Assembly: GCF_000316645.1 (NCBI RefSeq)
Contig: NC_019684.1
Span: forward strand, 930,001-994,000
Source: Nostoc sp. PCC 7524
GTDB lineage: Bacteria; Cyanobacteriota; Cyanobacteriia; Cyanobacteriales; Nostocaceae
Direction: 5' to 3'
Length of the DNA: 64,000 nucleotides
Positions 7,917-16,192 of this stretch are shown here, one piece after another. The notes under the pieces were generated by a model. It did not search any database and was not told the DNA's origin. It saw only the letters and a list, made by a program, of their open reading frames with translations. The stretch's first letter is position 1. Every line of letters begins with the position of its first letter. Position numbers and translations under genes: made by a program.

Positions 7917-8303
7917 ATGGTGTTGTCGGTTAGTGAGCGGACATTTACTCAAGAAGTTTTAGAATCTCCGATTCCGGTTTTAGTTAATTTTGAAGCACCT
8001 TGGTGTGGTTTATGTCGGATTATCCACCCTTTGCTCCTGCAATTTCAAGCTCAATGCGGTGAGCAAATTAAATTAGTGGGGATTAACGCCGATGAAAATT
8101 TTAAACTTTCCAACACTTATCGCCTAAAGTCACTGCCAACTTTAATTTTGATTGAAAATGGCATGATTCGGCATCGTTTAGAAGGTTTTCGAGGTAGAGA
8201 TGACTTACGTCTAGCTTTAGAAGAAATTAAACTCAGTTATAGTCATCGTTCCCCAGCTTACAACAGCTCCAAAACAGCAGACCTGGAATATCATTTAGCA
8301 TGA
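7917..8303 (+). CDS. Thioredoxin-family protein with WCGLC active site
   Basis: Single-domain thioredoxin fold of 128 residues. The active site reads FEAPWCGLCRIIHPLL near residue 33; the usual Pro between the two Cys is Leu, which should change the redox potential or substrate choice. The cis-Pro loop is present (LKSLPTLILIENG, near residue 77), followed by the usual Gly-containing strand. ATG 7917 has an AGAGG-like ribosome site and matches the start of the fold; TTG 7884 would add an unconserved leader. The C-terminus has about 25 extra residues. It is likely a cytosolic thiol-disulfide reductase partner. It sits upstream of ndhF1 but has its own intergenic spacing. Confidence 0.85.
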   Translation: MVLSVSERTFTQEVLESPIPVLVNFEAPWCGLCRIIHPLLLQFQAQCGEQIKLVGINADENFKLSNTYRLKSLPTLILIENGMIRHRLEGFRGRDDLRLALEEIKLSYSHRSPAYNSSKTADLEYHLA

Positions 8304-8683
8304 TTGAGGATTGGGCATTAGTGATCAGGGATTAGGTCATGCTTATGGGAACTCCAAAACAGAAATTATCTAATCTCTGGAATCAAAACAAATTTCTCTC
8401 CCCCTGCTTCCTGCTCCCTGCTTCCTTGCTCTCAAAGCAATGGGATATTTTTTTAATTGGCAGTCCCGATTTGCCCGTACCCATTACCCCTAATTCCCAG
8501 TTCCTAGTCCCTAAATCTAAAACCATGCTTAATTACCCCACCCAAATGTGATTGAGTGGGGTATTTTATCATCTAGGGTGTGTGTCACAATTGTTAACAG
8601 TTCCGACCTGGACATTTGCTGGCAGCGATGACTGTACAGTAAAGTCCAAAGTTAGTCAAGAATCCTAAAAGTACGCCTCAGTG
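8304..8683 (+). other. Intergenic region upstream of ndhF1 with C-rich heptad repeat
   Basis: Contains a CTGCTTCC/CTGCTCC-type tandem tract (about 8403-8432), the terminator at 8534 and the ndhF1 promoter region. A 70-codon frame at 8339 is made of repeat sequence and is not credible. Confidence 0.5.
8534..8567 (+). terminator. Terminator-like hairpin
   Basis: TACCCCAC (8534-8541) pairs with GTGGGGTA (8556-8563), followed by TTTTA. It would end transcripts from the thioredoxin-like gene. Confidence 0.65.
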
Positions 8684-10777
8684 ATGGAAGTAATCTATCA
8701 ATACGCCTGGCTGATTCCGGTATTGCCACTTTTGGGGGCAATGCTAGTTGGTCTAGGCTTAATTTCGTTAAACCAGACGACAAACCGCCTGCGACAGCTA
8801 AACGCTGTGTTGATCATTTCCCTGATGGGCGCAGCAATGGGACTGTCGTTGGCCTTACTTTGGAGTCAACTCCAAGGACACGCAACCTATCTCCGCACCC
8901 TGGAATGGGCAGCAGCAGGCAATTTCCACCTGAGTATGGGCTATACCATCGACAATCTCACAGCTTTAATGCTGGTGATTGTGACTACAGTAGCATTCCT
9001 AGTCATGGTGTATACCGATGGCTACATGGCTCATGACCCAGGCTACGTGAGGTTTTACGCCTATCTCAGCTTGTTTGGCTCATCCATGTTGGGTCTAGTT
9101 GTTAGCCCCAACCTTGTGCAGATTTACATATTTTGGGAACTGGTCGGGATGTGTTCCTACTTGCTGGTCGGCTTTTGGTACGATCGCAAGGCAGCCGCAG
9201 ATGCTTGTCAAAAGGCATTTGTGACCAACCGCGTTGGTGACTTCGGTTTACTCCTCGGCATTCTGGGGCTATTTTGGGCTACAGGCAGTTTCGAGTTCGA
9301 TGTCATGGGCGATCGCCTAGCACAGCTAGTAGAATCAGGCTCGGTGAGCAATTTCTTGGCTGTTGTATTTGCGATTTTAGTTTTCCTCGGCCCAGTTGCC
9401 AAGTCTGCTCAATTTCCCCTGCACGTCTGGCTACCAGACGCGATGGAAGGCCCCACTCCCATTTCTGCCTTAATCCACGCGGCCACAATGGTAGCAGCAG
9501 GCGTGTTCCTAGTTGCCCGGATGTACCCCGTATTTGAACACGTCCCAGCTGCAATGAACGTGATTGCCTTTACGGGGGCATTTACGGCGTTTTTGGGTGC
9601 TACCATTGCGATTACCCAAAACGACATCAAAAAGGGCTTGGCTTACTCCACCATCTCCCAGCTAGGCTACATGGTCATGGCTATGGGAGTAGGTGCTTAT
9701 AGTGCGGGTTTATTCCACCTGATGACCCACGCCTATTTCAAGGCGATGCTGTTTTTGGGTTCTGGTTCCGTAATTCACGGCATGGAAGCCGTTGTTGGTC
9801 ATGACCCAGCCTTGGCCCAGGATATGCGCTTAATGGGTGGACTGCGGAAGTATATGCCCGTGACCGGACTGACCTTTTTGATTGGTTGTTTGGCAATTTC
9901 TGGGATTCCTCCCTTTGCTGGCTTCTGGTCAAAAGACGAAATTTTGGGTGCAGCCTATGCCGCTAACCCCCTGTTATGGTTTATTGGCTGGATGACTGCC
10001 GGAATCACAGCTTTTTATATGTTTAGAATGTATTTCTCGACATTTGAAGGCAAATTCCGGGGTAATGACGAGAAAATCAAAGACAAGCTCAAAAAAGCTG
10101 CCTCTACAATTGTTCTAGAATTAGGTGCAGAACAACCAGCACCAAATTTTGGCCCTGGGGCAATGAAAAAAGGAGAATTGGCAGCCACAGAGGATCATCA
10201 TGGTTCCCACGGTCATCACAGCGATTCTCCCCATGAGTCTCCCTGGACGATGGCCTTACCATTGCTAGTGTTGGCTATCCCTTCAATGTTGATTGGTTTA
10301 GTAGGTACACCCTACAACAATTACTTTGAACGGTTCATTTTTTCTCCCACAGAAAGCCTCACGGAAATTCTAGAAAAAGCTGCCGAGTTTGATCCCCATG
10401 AGTTTTACATCATGGCGGGTGGTTCAGTCGGTGTTTCCTTAATTGGGATTACCTTGGCTTCTTTGATGTACTTGCAGCGTGTGATTGATCCAGCTGCGAT
10501 CGCTGCTAAAATCAAACCACTCTATGAACTATCCCTGAACAAGTGGTACTTCGATGACATTTACCACCGTGTGTTTGTCCTGGGTTTACGTCGCCTAGCT
10601 AGACAAGTCATGGAAGTAGACTTCCGCGTTGTGGATGGTGCTGTTAACCTCACTGGCTTTTTCACTTTAGTTAGTGGTGAAGGTTTGAAATACCTGGAAA
10701 ACGGACGTGTTCAATTTTATGCCCTGATTGTGTTTGGGGCAGTGTTGGGCTTAGTAATTTTCTTTGGTGTTACTTGA
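8684..10777 (+). CDS. ndhF: NAD(P)H-quinone oxidoreductase subunit 5 (NdhF)
   Basis: Large proton-pumping membrane subunit of cyanobacterial NDH-1, in the thylakoid membrane, for respiration and cyclic electron flow. It has 697 residues, as expected for NdhF1 of NDH-1L. The N-terminal region includes YIFWELVGMCSYLLVGFW. The proton-channel core has HVWLPDAMEGPTPISALIHA and the Lys-containing ITQNDIKKGLAYSTISQLGY. A long hydrophilic loop near residue 505 is His-rich (EDHHGSHGHHSD). A C-terminal amphipathic helix and final membrane helix follow. ATG 8684 is preferred over the overlapping GTG 8681. ndhD lies 1.7 kb downstream, separated by toxin-antitoxin remnants. Confidence 0.95.
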   Translation: MEVIYQYAWLIPVLPLLGAMLVGLGLISLNQTTNRLRQLNAVLIISLMGAAMGLSLALLWSQLQGHATYLRTLEWAAAGNFHLSMGYTIDNLTALMLVIVTTVAFLVMVYTDGYMAHDPGYVRFYAYLSLFGSSMLGLVVSPNLVQIYIFWELVGMCSYLLVGFWYDRKAAADACQKAFVTNRVGDFGLLLGILGLFWATGSFEFDVMGDRLAQLVESGSVSNFLAVVFAILVFLGPVAKSAQFPLHVWLPDAMEGPTPISALIHAATMVAAGVFLVARMYPVFEHVPAAMNVIAFTGAFTAFLGATIAITQNDIKKGLAYSTISQLGYMVMAMGVGAYSAGLFHLMTHAYFKAMLFLGSGSVIHGMEAVVGHDPALAQDMRLMGGLRKYMPVTGLTFLIGCLAISGIPPFAGFWSKDEILGAAYAANPLLWFIGWMTAGITAFYMFRMYFSTFEGKFRGNDEKIKDKLKKAASTIVLELGAEQPAPNFGPGAMKKGELAATEDHHGSHGHHSDSPHESPWTMALPLLVLAIPSMLIGLVGTPYNNYFERFIFSPTESLTEILEKAAEFDPHEFYIMAGGSVGVSLIGITLASLMYLQRVIDPAAIAAKIKPLYELSLNKWYFDDIYHRVFVLGLRRLARQVMEVDFRVVDGAVNLTGFFTLVSGEGLKYLENGRVQFYALIVFGAVLGLVIFFGVT

Positions 10778-10783
10778 TTTACA

Positions 10784-10845
10784 TAGGGGTGGGCTGCTGT
10801 CTGCCCCTAAGTTTTTTCCGAGTCTTAATTTAGACTCCTTTTTTT
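10784..10845 (+). terminator. Double terminator after ndhF
   Basis: Two hairpins in tandem: TAGGGG (10784-10789) with CCCCTA (10804-10809) followed by GTTTTTT, then GAGTCT (10820-10825) with AGACTC (10832-10837) followed by CTTTTTTT. Together they should isolate ndhF from downstream genes. Confidence 0.85.
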
Positions 10846-11029
10846 GGTTGCTAGTTCAGTAAATTTAACTAAGTACCTAAACAGAATTAATTACACATAT
10901 TGTTTTTCTGTAACCTGTTCCCTCTCTCCACGAATGAATTTAATTTTATGCAACTACTTATACAGAATTGATTCTAGTGTTCTAGAAGGCAAATGCTAGA
11001 ATCAAAAGCGTGTGGAGTGAGCGACTTAA

Positions 11030-11206
11030 ATGCCTACTGATGCTCAACTAAGAGGTTTATATCGTTTTACTTATTGGCTAACGTATATTCTGTTTCAGCC
11101 TATACATCTTGTCTGTATTGATGAGCGCACAAATAATCTGTATGTTTTGGCTGGAAATACTGAAAATCTAGAGTTCCAGATTACGCCAAATGGAGAGGTG
11201 TTCTGA
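11030..11206 (+). CDS. DUF6888-like small protein (58 aa)
   Basis: Short gene starting at ATG 11030 and ending in a TGA that overlaps the next ATG by one base (TGATG), so the two are translationally coupled. The protein has an aromatic helix (RGLYRFTYWLTYILFQP), then CIDERTNNLYVLAGN and a short strand-rich end. This matches my memory of the DUF6888 family, small cyanobacterial proteins encoded before a DUF6887 partner. Function is unknown; the arrangement resembles toxin-antitoxin-type mobile gene pairs. Confidence 0.65.
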   Translation: MPTDAQLRGLYRFTYWLTYILFQPIHLVCIDERTNNLYVLAGNTENLEFQITPNGEVF

Positions 11207-11430
11207 TGAGTCAAGTCAACTATGCTGCTATGTCAGATCAAGAGTTAAGACAACACTTTCTCAGACATCGTGAGGATAAGGCAGCTCTTCGAGCTTATTT
11301 AGATAGACTCGGCGATCGTCCACGCAACGTTATTACAACTGTAGATGATCCTGACTTTGATAGTAAGATTCATGCAGCTGTTTTACAACAAATGCAAGCA
11401 GCAGATGATCATGGTGAGGCGGAAGTTTAA
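11206..11430 (+). CDS. DUF6887-like small protein (74 aa)
   Basis: Coupled to the previous gene by a TGATG overlap. The N-terminal VNYAAMSDQELRQHFLRHRE and following AALRAYLDRL are characteristic of the cyanobacterial DUF6887 family: short helices, with an acidic C-terminus. Function is unknown. In related genomes these pairs often sit beside a small PIN-like toxin gene; a broken copy of such a gene follows here. Confidence 0.7.
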   Translation: MSQVNYAAMSDQELRQHFLRHREDKAALRAYLDRLGDRPRNVITTVDDPDFDSKIHAAVLQQMQAADDHGEAEV

Positions 11431-11432
11431 CA

Positions 11433-11802
11433 GTGAATGGTCAATCAATCATGCTCTTCGGGAGTATTTCTTCTGAAGGCTGGCTGGAAGATTTAGCTAT
11501 TCGTTTTGTTTCCTTTAATGAAGTGGAATTGCCAATAGATAGCACGCGATAGGATAGTTTGGCGATTTGCTCAAGAGAATCAAATGATTTTGCTAACAGC
11601 TAACCGTAGTATGAAGGGTGAAGATTCCTTAGAGCAAGTTCTTCGAGAAGAATGTTTACCAACTTCATTGCCTGTAGTTACCATTGCAAATATTAATCGG
11701 ATTGTTGAACGGGAATATCGAGAACAATGTATTGACCGCTTGATTGAGATTGCACTTTATCTTGAGAATTATCGGGGCGTAAGTCGTTTGTTCATCCCAT
11801 AG
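11433..11802 (+). pseudogene. Frameshifted PIN-like toxin-family gene (often labelled ACP S-malonyltransferase or DUF5615-like)
   Basis: Two frames together make one protein. The first frame gives SEGWLEDLAIRFVSFNEVEL then PIDST and stops at a TAG near 11550. Shifted by one frame, the sequence resumes at once with DRIVWRFAQENQ, then MILLTANRSMKGEDSLEQV and a terminal GVSRLFIP. Intact relatives read through as one protein of about 125 residues. A two-base gain or one-base loss near 11545 explains the break. The usual first residues with a conserved Asp are also missing. The 3' half alone is open from ATG 11584, but the gene is almost surely inactive. Confidence 0.8.
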
Positions 11803-11879
11803 ATTTGAATTTGGCGATAGCGTTTAGCCAGAGTTTTGATACGACGCTTGAAGGGAGTTGTAAACCGAACTTCTGCCAT
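11778..11879 (-). pseudogene. Truncated RelE/ParE-family toxin remnant
   Basis: Starts four bases after the antitoxin stop, as expected for a TA operon. The first 24 codons read AEVRFTTPFKRRIKTLAKRY and RQ, the typical N-terminus of RelE-type toxins. Similarity then ends at about 11804, almost exactly where the opposite-strand toxin remnant ends (its stop is 11800-11802). The catalytic C-terminal part is missing, so the toxin is inactive. Confidence 0.75.
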
Positions 11880-11883
11880 AAAT

Positions 11884-12141
11884 TCAGGGTTTTATATCGT
11901 CCCAAAGTTCTGATACTGGGAAAGTTTGTCCTGCTGCTGCTTGTCGCACAGATTCTTGTAGCTCGGCTAATATTTGTGCTTTTGGCTCTTGTTCATCAAT
12001 CCAAGCTAAACCACTGACGTTATCAGAATTGACGGAACTCATGAGATGTTGCCACAGTTCTATAGGGACAAGTACATCTGTGGTTTCTCCATCTACGTTG
12101 GTGACATAACGAATCTGACTGGCAATTTTGGAATTAACCAT
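11884..12141 (-). CDS. Orphan antitoxin of a RelE-type TA pair (85 aa)
   Basis: Small protein with a strand-rich start (SKIASQIRYVTNVDGETTDV), then LVPIELWQHLM and an acidic C-terminal region ending ELWDDIKP. This fits antitoxins of the kind encoded just before cyanobacterial RelE toxins. Its partner is reduced to a fragment (11778-11879). It may persist as an orphan that represses its own promoter or neutralises a related toxin; this is inference. Confidence 0.65.
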   Translation of the reverse strand: MVNSKIASQIRYVTNVDGETTDVLVPIELWQHLMSSVNSDNVSGLAWIDEQEPKAQILAELQESVRQAAAGQTFPVSELWDDIKP

Positions 12142-12508
12142 AGGGTGTTGCTCCTGTCAAGCTTTTGCAACAAATTGCTGTTTTCGATAACCACCAAACA
12201 GTATGGTCTATTCTAGTAATGCCTGGGTTGCGCTACGCTATTGCATCCCTAGAATTTTAGTCTAAAGGCTTTTTGAGGAAAAATTTTTGACTTGAGGACA
12301 CATCAGAAATTAAATTACCGCGATCGCGCATCATACCCCCCAGCCGATATTCAGTAACCCATCAAGTGAAAAGAGACTCGCAATCACAAAATAGGGATTG
12401 CCAATTTGATTAAATCAAACTAACAATAAATGCCAAATCGTCAAAAAGCTGTTAGTTAATAACTAGTGGCTTTTTGGCAACCATGATTTTGATAGCAGAC
12501 GAATTGTA
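12142..12508 (+). other. Intergenic region upstream of ndhD
   Basis: Contains a short palindromic repeat piece near 12225 (GGTTGCGCTACGC), a HIP1-like site near 12320 and a strong hairpin just before ndhD. No small gene seen. Confidence 0.45.
12431..12479 (+). promoter_or_regulatory. Long hairpin in the ndhD leader
   Basis: TGCCAAA...AAAAAGC...TAGTTA pairs with TAACTA...GCTTTTT...GGCA. It ends about 30 bases before the ndhD start. It could terminate read-through from the TA remnants or act as an attenuator; there is no pure T-run after the arm. Confidence 0.5.
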
Positions 12509-14086
12509 ATGAATACAGCTAATTTTCCGTGGCTGACGACGATTATCTTATTACCGATCGCTGCGTCGCTACTGATCCCGATTATCCCAGATAAAGACGG
12601 TAAAACAGTGCGCTGGTACTCCCTGATTGTGGGGCTGATAGATTTTGCACTGATTGTTTACGCTTTTTATACCGGGTATGACTTCTCCAATCCCGATTTG
12701 CAGATGGTGGAGAGTTACCCTTGGGTTCCACAACTAGATTTGAATTGGTCAGTAGGGGCAGATGGCTTATCTATGCCCCTGATTATTTTGACTGGATTCA
12801 TCACCACCTTAGCGACTTTAGCAGCTTGGCCTGTGACCCTCAAGCCCAGGTTATTTTACTTTTTACTATTGGCGATGTATGGGGGTCAGATTGCCGTGTT
12901 CGCCGTCCAGGATATGCTGCTATTTTTCCTGGTGTGGGAGTTGGAGTTAATTCCGGTTTACCTGCTATTGGCGATTTGGGGTGGTAAAAAGCGGCAATAT
13001 GCAGCGACAAAGTTCATTTTGTACACCGCAGGCGGTTCGCTGTTTATTTTGGTGGCAGCGTTGACAATGGCCTTTTATGGCGATAATGTCACCTTTGATA
13101 TGCGATCGCTCGCTCTCAAAGATTACGCCCTGAATTTCCAATTGTTACTGTATGGTGGCTTGCTGATTGCTTACGCCGTTAAGTTGCCTATCATTCCCCT
13201 ACATACCTGGCTACCAGATGCCCACGGTGAAGCTACAGCCCCTGTACATATGTTGCTGGCTGGGATTTTGTTAAAAATGGGTGGTTATGCCCTGATTCGG
13301 ATGAATGCCGGGATACTACCCGATGCCCATGCCTACTTTGCCCCAGTTCTGGTAATTCTGGGGGTAGTTAATATCATCTATGCTGCCTTAACATCCTTTG
13401 CCCAGCGCAACCTCAAACGCAAAATTGCTTACTCGTCTATTTCGCACATGGGGTTTGTCGTCATCGGGTTTGCCTCCTTTACCGATTTAGGCTTGAGCGG
13501 GGCAGTGTTACAAATGGTATCCCACGGCTTAATCGGGGCGAGTTTGTTCTTCCTTGTCGGTGCGACTTATGACCGGACACACACCCTCATGTTGGATGAA
13601 ATGGGTGGTGTTGGTAAGCGGATGCAGAAGATTTTCGCCATGTTTACCGCTTGTTCAATGGCTTCCTTAGCACTGCCAGGAATGAGTGGTTTCGTAGCGG
13701 AGTTAATGGTATTTGTTGGCTTTGCTACCAGCGATGCTTATAGCCCTACATTCAAAGTGATTGTGGTATTTTTAATGGCAGTGGGTGTGATTTTAACACC
13801 TATTTATCTGCTGTCGATGTTGCGGGAAATTTTCTACGGACAAGAAAACGAAGAATTAGTTTCTCACCAGGCGTTGATTGACGCTGAACCCCGTGAAGTC
13901 TTCATCGTTGCTTGTTTGTTAGTACCAATTATTGGAATTGGTTTCTATCCCAAGTTACTCACTCAAATGTACGACTCTACAACTGTACAAATGACAGCTA
14001 GGTTGAGAGATTCTGTACCCACCTTGGCACAGGAAAAACCAGAAGCAGCAAAAGTGTCCTTCAATGCACCAGCAATTGGTAATTAA
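12509..14086 (+). CDS. ndhD: NAD(P)H-quinone oxidoreductase subunit 4 (NdhD)
   Basis: Proton-pumping membrane subunit of NDH-1, 525 residues with about 14 membrane helices. Conserved features include the Glu in [16 protein letters not shown] (about residue 140), the channel motif [20 protein letters not shown] (about residue 230), and [18 protein letters not shown] (about residue 310). It resembles the NdhD1 type that pairs with NdhF1 in NDH-1L. ATG 12509 is the only sensible start. The preceding DNA carries a hairpin and foreign TA remnants, so ndhD must have its own promoter here. Confidence 0.95.
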   Translation: MNTANFPWLTTIILLPIAASLLIPIIPDKDGKTVRWYSLIVGLIDFALIVYAFYTGYDFSNPDLQMVESYPWVPQLDLNWSVGADGLSMPLIILTGFITTLATLAAWPVTLKPRLFYFLLLAMYGGQIAVFAVQDMLLFFLVWELELIPVYLLLAIWGGKKRQYAATKFILYTAGGSLFILVAALTMAFYGDNVTFDMRSLALKDYALNFQLLLYGGLLIAYAVKLPIIPLHTWLPDAHGEATAPVHMLLAGILLKMGGYALIRMNAGILPDAHAYFAPVLVILGVVNIIYAALTSFAQRNLKRKIAYSSISHMGFVVIGFASFTDLGLSGAVLQMVSHGLIGASLFFLVGATYDRTHTLMLDEMGGVGKRMQKIFAMFTACSMASLALPGMSGFVAELMVFVGFATSDAYSPTFKVIVVFLMAVGVILTPIYLLSMLREIFYGQENEELVSHQALIDAEPREVFIVACLLVPIIGIGFYPKLLTQMYDSTTVQMTARLRDSVPTLAQEKPEAAKVSFNAPAIGN

Positions 14087-14120
14087 TTGGAAATTGATAG
14101 CTGCAAGAGAAGATTGTCTG

Positions 14121-14149
14121 AGAGTAGGTTTGATACCTGCTCTTTTTTT
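14121..14149 (+). terminator. Terminator after ndhD
   Basis: AGAGTAGGT (14121-14129) pairs with ACCTGCTCT (14135-14143) with one mismatch, followed by TTTTTT. Confidence 0.85.
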
Positions 14150-14361
14150 GGGCATTGGGTGAAAGTTTTTCTTCCCTACTCCCAATCCCCAATCCCCTTA
14201 CTTAAAAGACCATAGCGAGTTATAGTTTAGATGCCATTGGTAATAGTTACCAAAATTTCGATGTTCATCGAAGCGATCGCTAGTTACCAAAATGCACACA
14301 TTAGATCAATACTATCGTGGCAAATTTCTCTATCTAGAACTAGAACCAGAGAAAACCTCTC

Positions 14362-15081
14362 ATGTTAAACTACAACTTGTTACACTGTTTACCATCTTCA
14401 GAAGAACTACCGAACTCTGAGGATACACCTGTGGATAATGAAATACAAGATTTAATTCCTAGTTTACTGAAAGCTACTTTGGCTTTAGTTTGGTCAGACC
14501 GATGGGATTGGTACTTTGGTGTAGACATGGGTATTTATTATGACCCAAAAAAACCCGCGATCGTCCCTGATGGTTTTCTCAGTGTCGGAGTCAAACGTTT
14601 TATAGATGGCGATTTGCGTCTTAGTTATGTCCTCTGGGAAGAAGAAAACCCGCCAATCTTAGCAATAGAAGTAGCATCTCCTAAACATTTAGGAGAATAC
14701 AGTACCAAAAAAGATATCTATGCTGAAATGGGAGTATTGTACTACGTTGTGTACAATACTTTCCGTCGCAAAAAGCCGCCTTTGGAAGTTTATCGCCTAG
14801 AAGATGGGGAATATTTCCTCATGACAGGAAATCCAATTTGGTTGCCAGAAATTGGTTTAGGAATTGGTAGAGAACGAGGACTTTATCAAGGGATAGCCAG
14901 GGAATGGCTGTACTGGTATGACGAACAAAAACGCAGATTACTGACACCAGAAGAACGGATTATGGAAGCGGAAGAACGAGCCAGTATTGAAGCACAGGGT
15001 CGTTTAGATGCAGAGGAAAGGGTACAAAAGTTGGAAGAAAGGTTAAAGGCGTTAGGTTATGAGCCAGAAACTATAGTGTGA
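14362..15081 (+). CDS. Uma2-family (DUF820) endonuclease-fold protein
   Basis: Protein of 239 residues of the Uma2/DUF820 family, very expanded in cyanobacteria and built on a PD-(D/E)XK nuclease fold. Seen here: VDMGIYYDPKKPAIVPDGFL (about residue 55-72, catalytic Asp region), then PPILAIEVASPKH (Glu-x-Ala strand, about 95-107) and TKKDIYAEMGVLYYVVYN. The last 50 residues are a charged helical tail (EERIMEAEERASIEAQGRLD). The function of these proteins is unproven; many are linked to mobile DNA. It starts the accessory block after ndhD. Confidence 0.85.
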   Translation: MLNYNLLHCLPSSEELPNSEDTPVDNEIQDLIPSLLKATLALVWSDRWDWYFGVDMGIYYDPKKPAIVPDGFLSVGVKRFIDGDLRLSYVLWEEENPPILAIEVASPKHLGEYSTKKDIYAEMGVLYYVVYNTFRRKKPPLEVYRLEDGEYFLMTGNPIWLPEIGLGIGRERGLYQGIAREWLYWYDEQKRRLLTPEERIMEAEERASIEAQGRLDAEERVQKLEERLKALGYEPETIV

Positions 15082-15120
15082 CATAACCTTTGGATGCGAT
15101 CGCGTAATTATTGATGTTTG

Positions 15121-15154
15121 ACCTCGCTTTCTGTCTGGGAGTGAGGTTTTTTTT
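15121..15154 (+). terminator. Terminator after the Uma2 gene
   Basis: ACCTCGC (15121-15127) pairs with GTGAGGT (15141-15147) with one G-T pair, followed by eight T. Confidence 0.75.
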
Positions 15155-15308
15155 AACGCAAAGCAGCGCGGAGGTTAACGCAGAGGGTGATTTTTGAATG
15201 TTAGTTAGTTTGGTGGTTGGGGAATTATATCTATATTAGGATATTCGGCAATTGATGATGTAATTTATCAAGGTTGGGTGTCTGCTTAGTCTATTTAGGC
15301 AAAGTTTT

Positions 15309-15989
15309 ATGGATGTTCAATTAGGGTTCGGTTCTATCCCCAAACCTCAATATGTTTTTGTCAGCAAAGAAAATGATTATTGCTGGTATATGCTGTCGGA
15401 TGATACTAAACAAATTCCTATTTATGATCGAGCTTTGACAGGGTTAATTACAGGTATTGAAGTAAATAAAAAAGTTGAGACATCACACGGGGAAGCAGAG
15501 AAAACAGATTTACATATTTTGGCAGATAAACCTTATGTGGTTCGCTCAGGTAGTGAATCTTATTTTTCTAAAAGTTTATTGCTTTCTCTTGATGCTTTAA
15601 CATACGAACAGTTATCTCAGCCTCTGACAATTGCTGTTAGCCCTGGTGATAAAACTATAGTATTTTGTACAATCTATAATCCTGTAACTTATCGTGCTGT
15701 TGGTGTTAGTTGGGATGGACATAAAGAAATAGATTGGCAAGCTTTAGGGCTAAAAGTTAGTTGTAAAATTAACAATATTCAAAATTCTCATCAAGAGCTG
15801 ACATTATCTGAAAACCGTGCAGGGTTCATAGCTCAAACGGATACGTATTTATCACAATTAAATTGGACATCACAACAGGGAAGAGAGTATTTACAGCAAA
15901 AATATGGCAAGCGATCGCGCTATCATCTTTCTGAAACAGAAATGCTCGATTTTATCGATTATCTCAAGCTACAACTAACCCATAGTTAA
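15309..15989 (+). CDS. Uncharacterised 226-residue protein
   Basis: Not recognised. The first 140 residues look strand-rich and soluble (QLGFGSIPKPQYVFVSKEND, ADKPYVVRSGSES, then LTIAVSPGDKTIVFCTIYNP). The last 40 residues are helical with TSQQGREYLQQKYGKRSRYH followed by an LSETEMLDFIDYL helix, a pattern that reminds me of plasmid or phage DNA-handling proteins. That is only an impression. No membrane segment or signal peptide. It lies among Uma2 and TA genes and is convergent with the DUF433 gene six bases away, so an accessory origin is likely. Confidence 0.6.
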   Translation: MDVQLGFGSIPKPQYVFVSKENDYCWYMLSDDTKQIPIYDRALTGLITGIEVNKKVETSHGEAEKTDLHILADKPYVVRSGSESYFSKSLLLSLDALTYEQLSQPLTIAVSPGDKTIVFCTIYNPVTYRAVGVSWDGHKEIDWQALGLKVSCKINNIQNSHQELTLSENRAGFIAQTDTYLSQLNWTSQQGREYLQQKYGKRSRYHLSETEMLDFIDYLKLQLTHS

Positions 15990-15995
15990 CTTGCA

Positions 15996-16190
15996 TTAGT
16001 TATAGCTAATACAAGCTAAAATATCTTCTTGCGTTAAATAAGGAAAATCATCAAGTATTTCCTCGTATGTCATCCCAGAAGCAAGATAAGATAACACATC
16101 ATACACAGTTATTCGCATTCCCCGAATACAAGGTTTACCGCCTCTTTTTCCTGGTTCAATGGTAATAATGTTGTGGTAATTTACAGCCAT
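15996..16190 (-). CDS. DUF433-family antitoxin, C-terminally truncated
   Basis: Antitoxin-type protein of the DUF433 family. It has the family core GKRGGKPCIRGMRITVYDVL and DFPYLTQEDILACISY, a winged-helix-like DNA-binding fold. The paralogue at 18039 continues after ACLLFAARR for about a dozen residues; here a stop follows ACISYN, so the C-terminus is lost. No toxin gene follows. The start is ATG 16190, two bases after the stop of the Uma2 gene, so it is co-transcribed with it; a GTG at 16196 would overlap that stop. Confidence 0.75.
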   Translation of the reverse strand: MAVNYHNIITIEPGKRGGKPCIRGMRITVYDVLSYLASGMTYEEILDDFPYLTQEDILACISYN

Positions 16191-16192
16191 AA

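Noticed and set aside
8339..8551. 70-codon plus-strand frame before ndhF1
   Set aside because: It covers a C-rich heptad tract and a terminator hairpin; no family likeness.
9208..9932. Several antisense frames of 60-90 codons inside ndhF
   Set aside because: Shadow frames of a strongly conserved gene.
11805..12017. 70-codon plus-strand frame opposite the RelE/antitoxin remnant
   Set aside because: The minus strand carries the recognisable TA sequences; the plus frame has no likeness and only reflects them.
14292..14429. A 45-codon frame (MHTLDQYYRGKFLYLELEPE) upstream of and overlapping the Uma2 gene
   Set aside because: It overlaps the conserved N-terminus of the Uma2 protein in another frame and has no supporting family or ribosome site.
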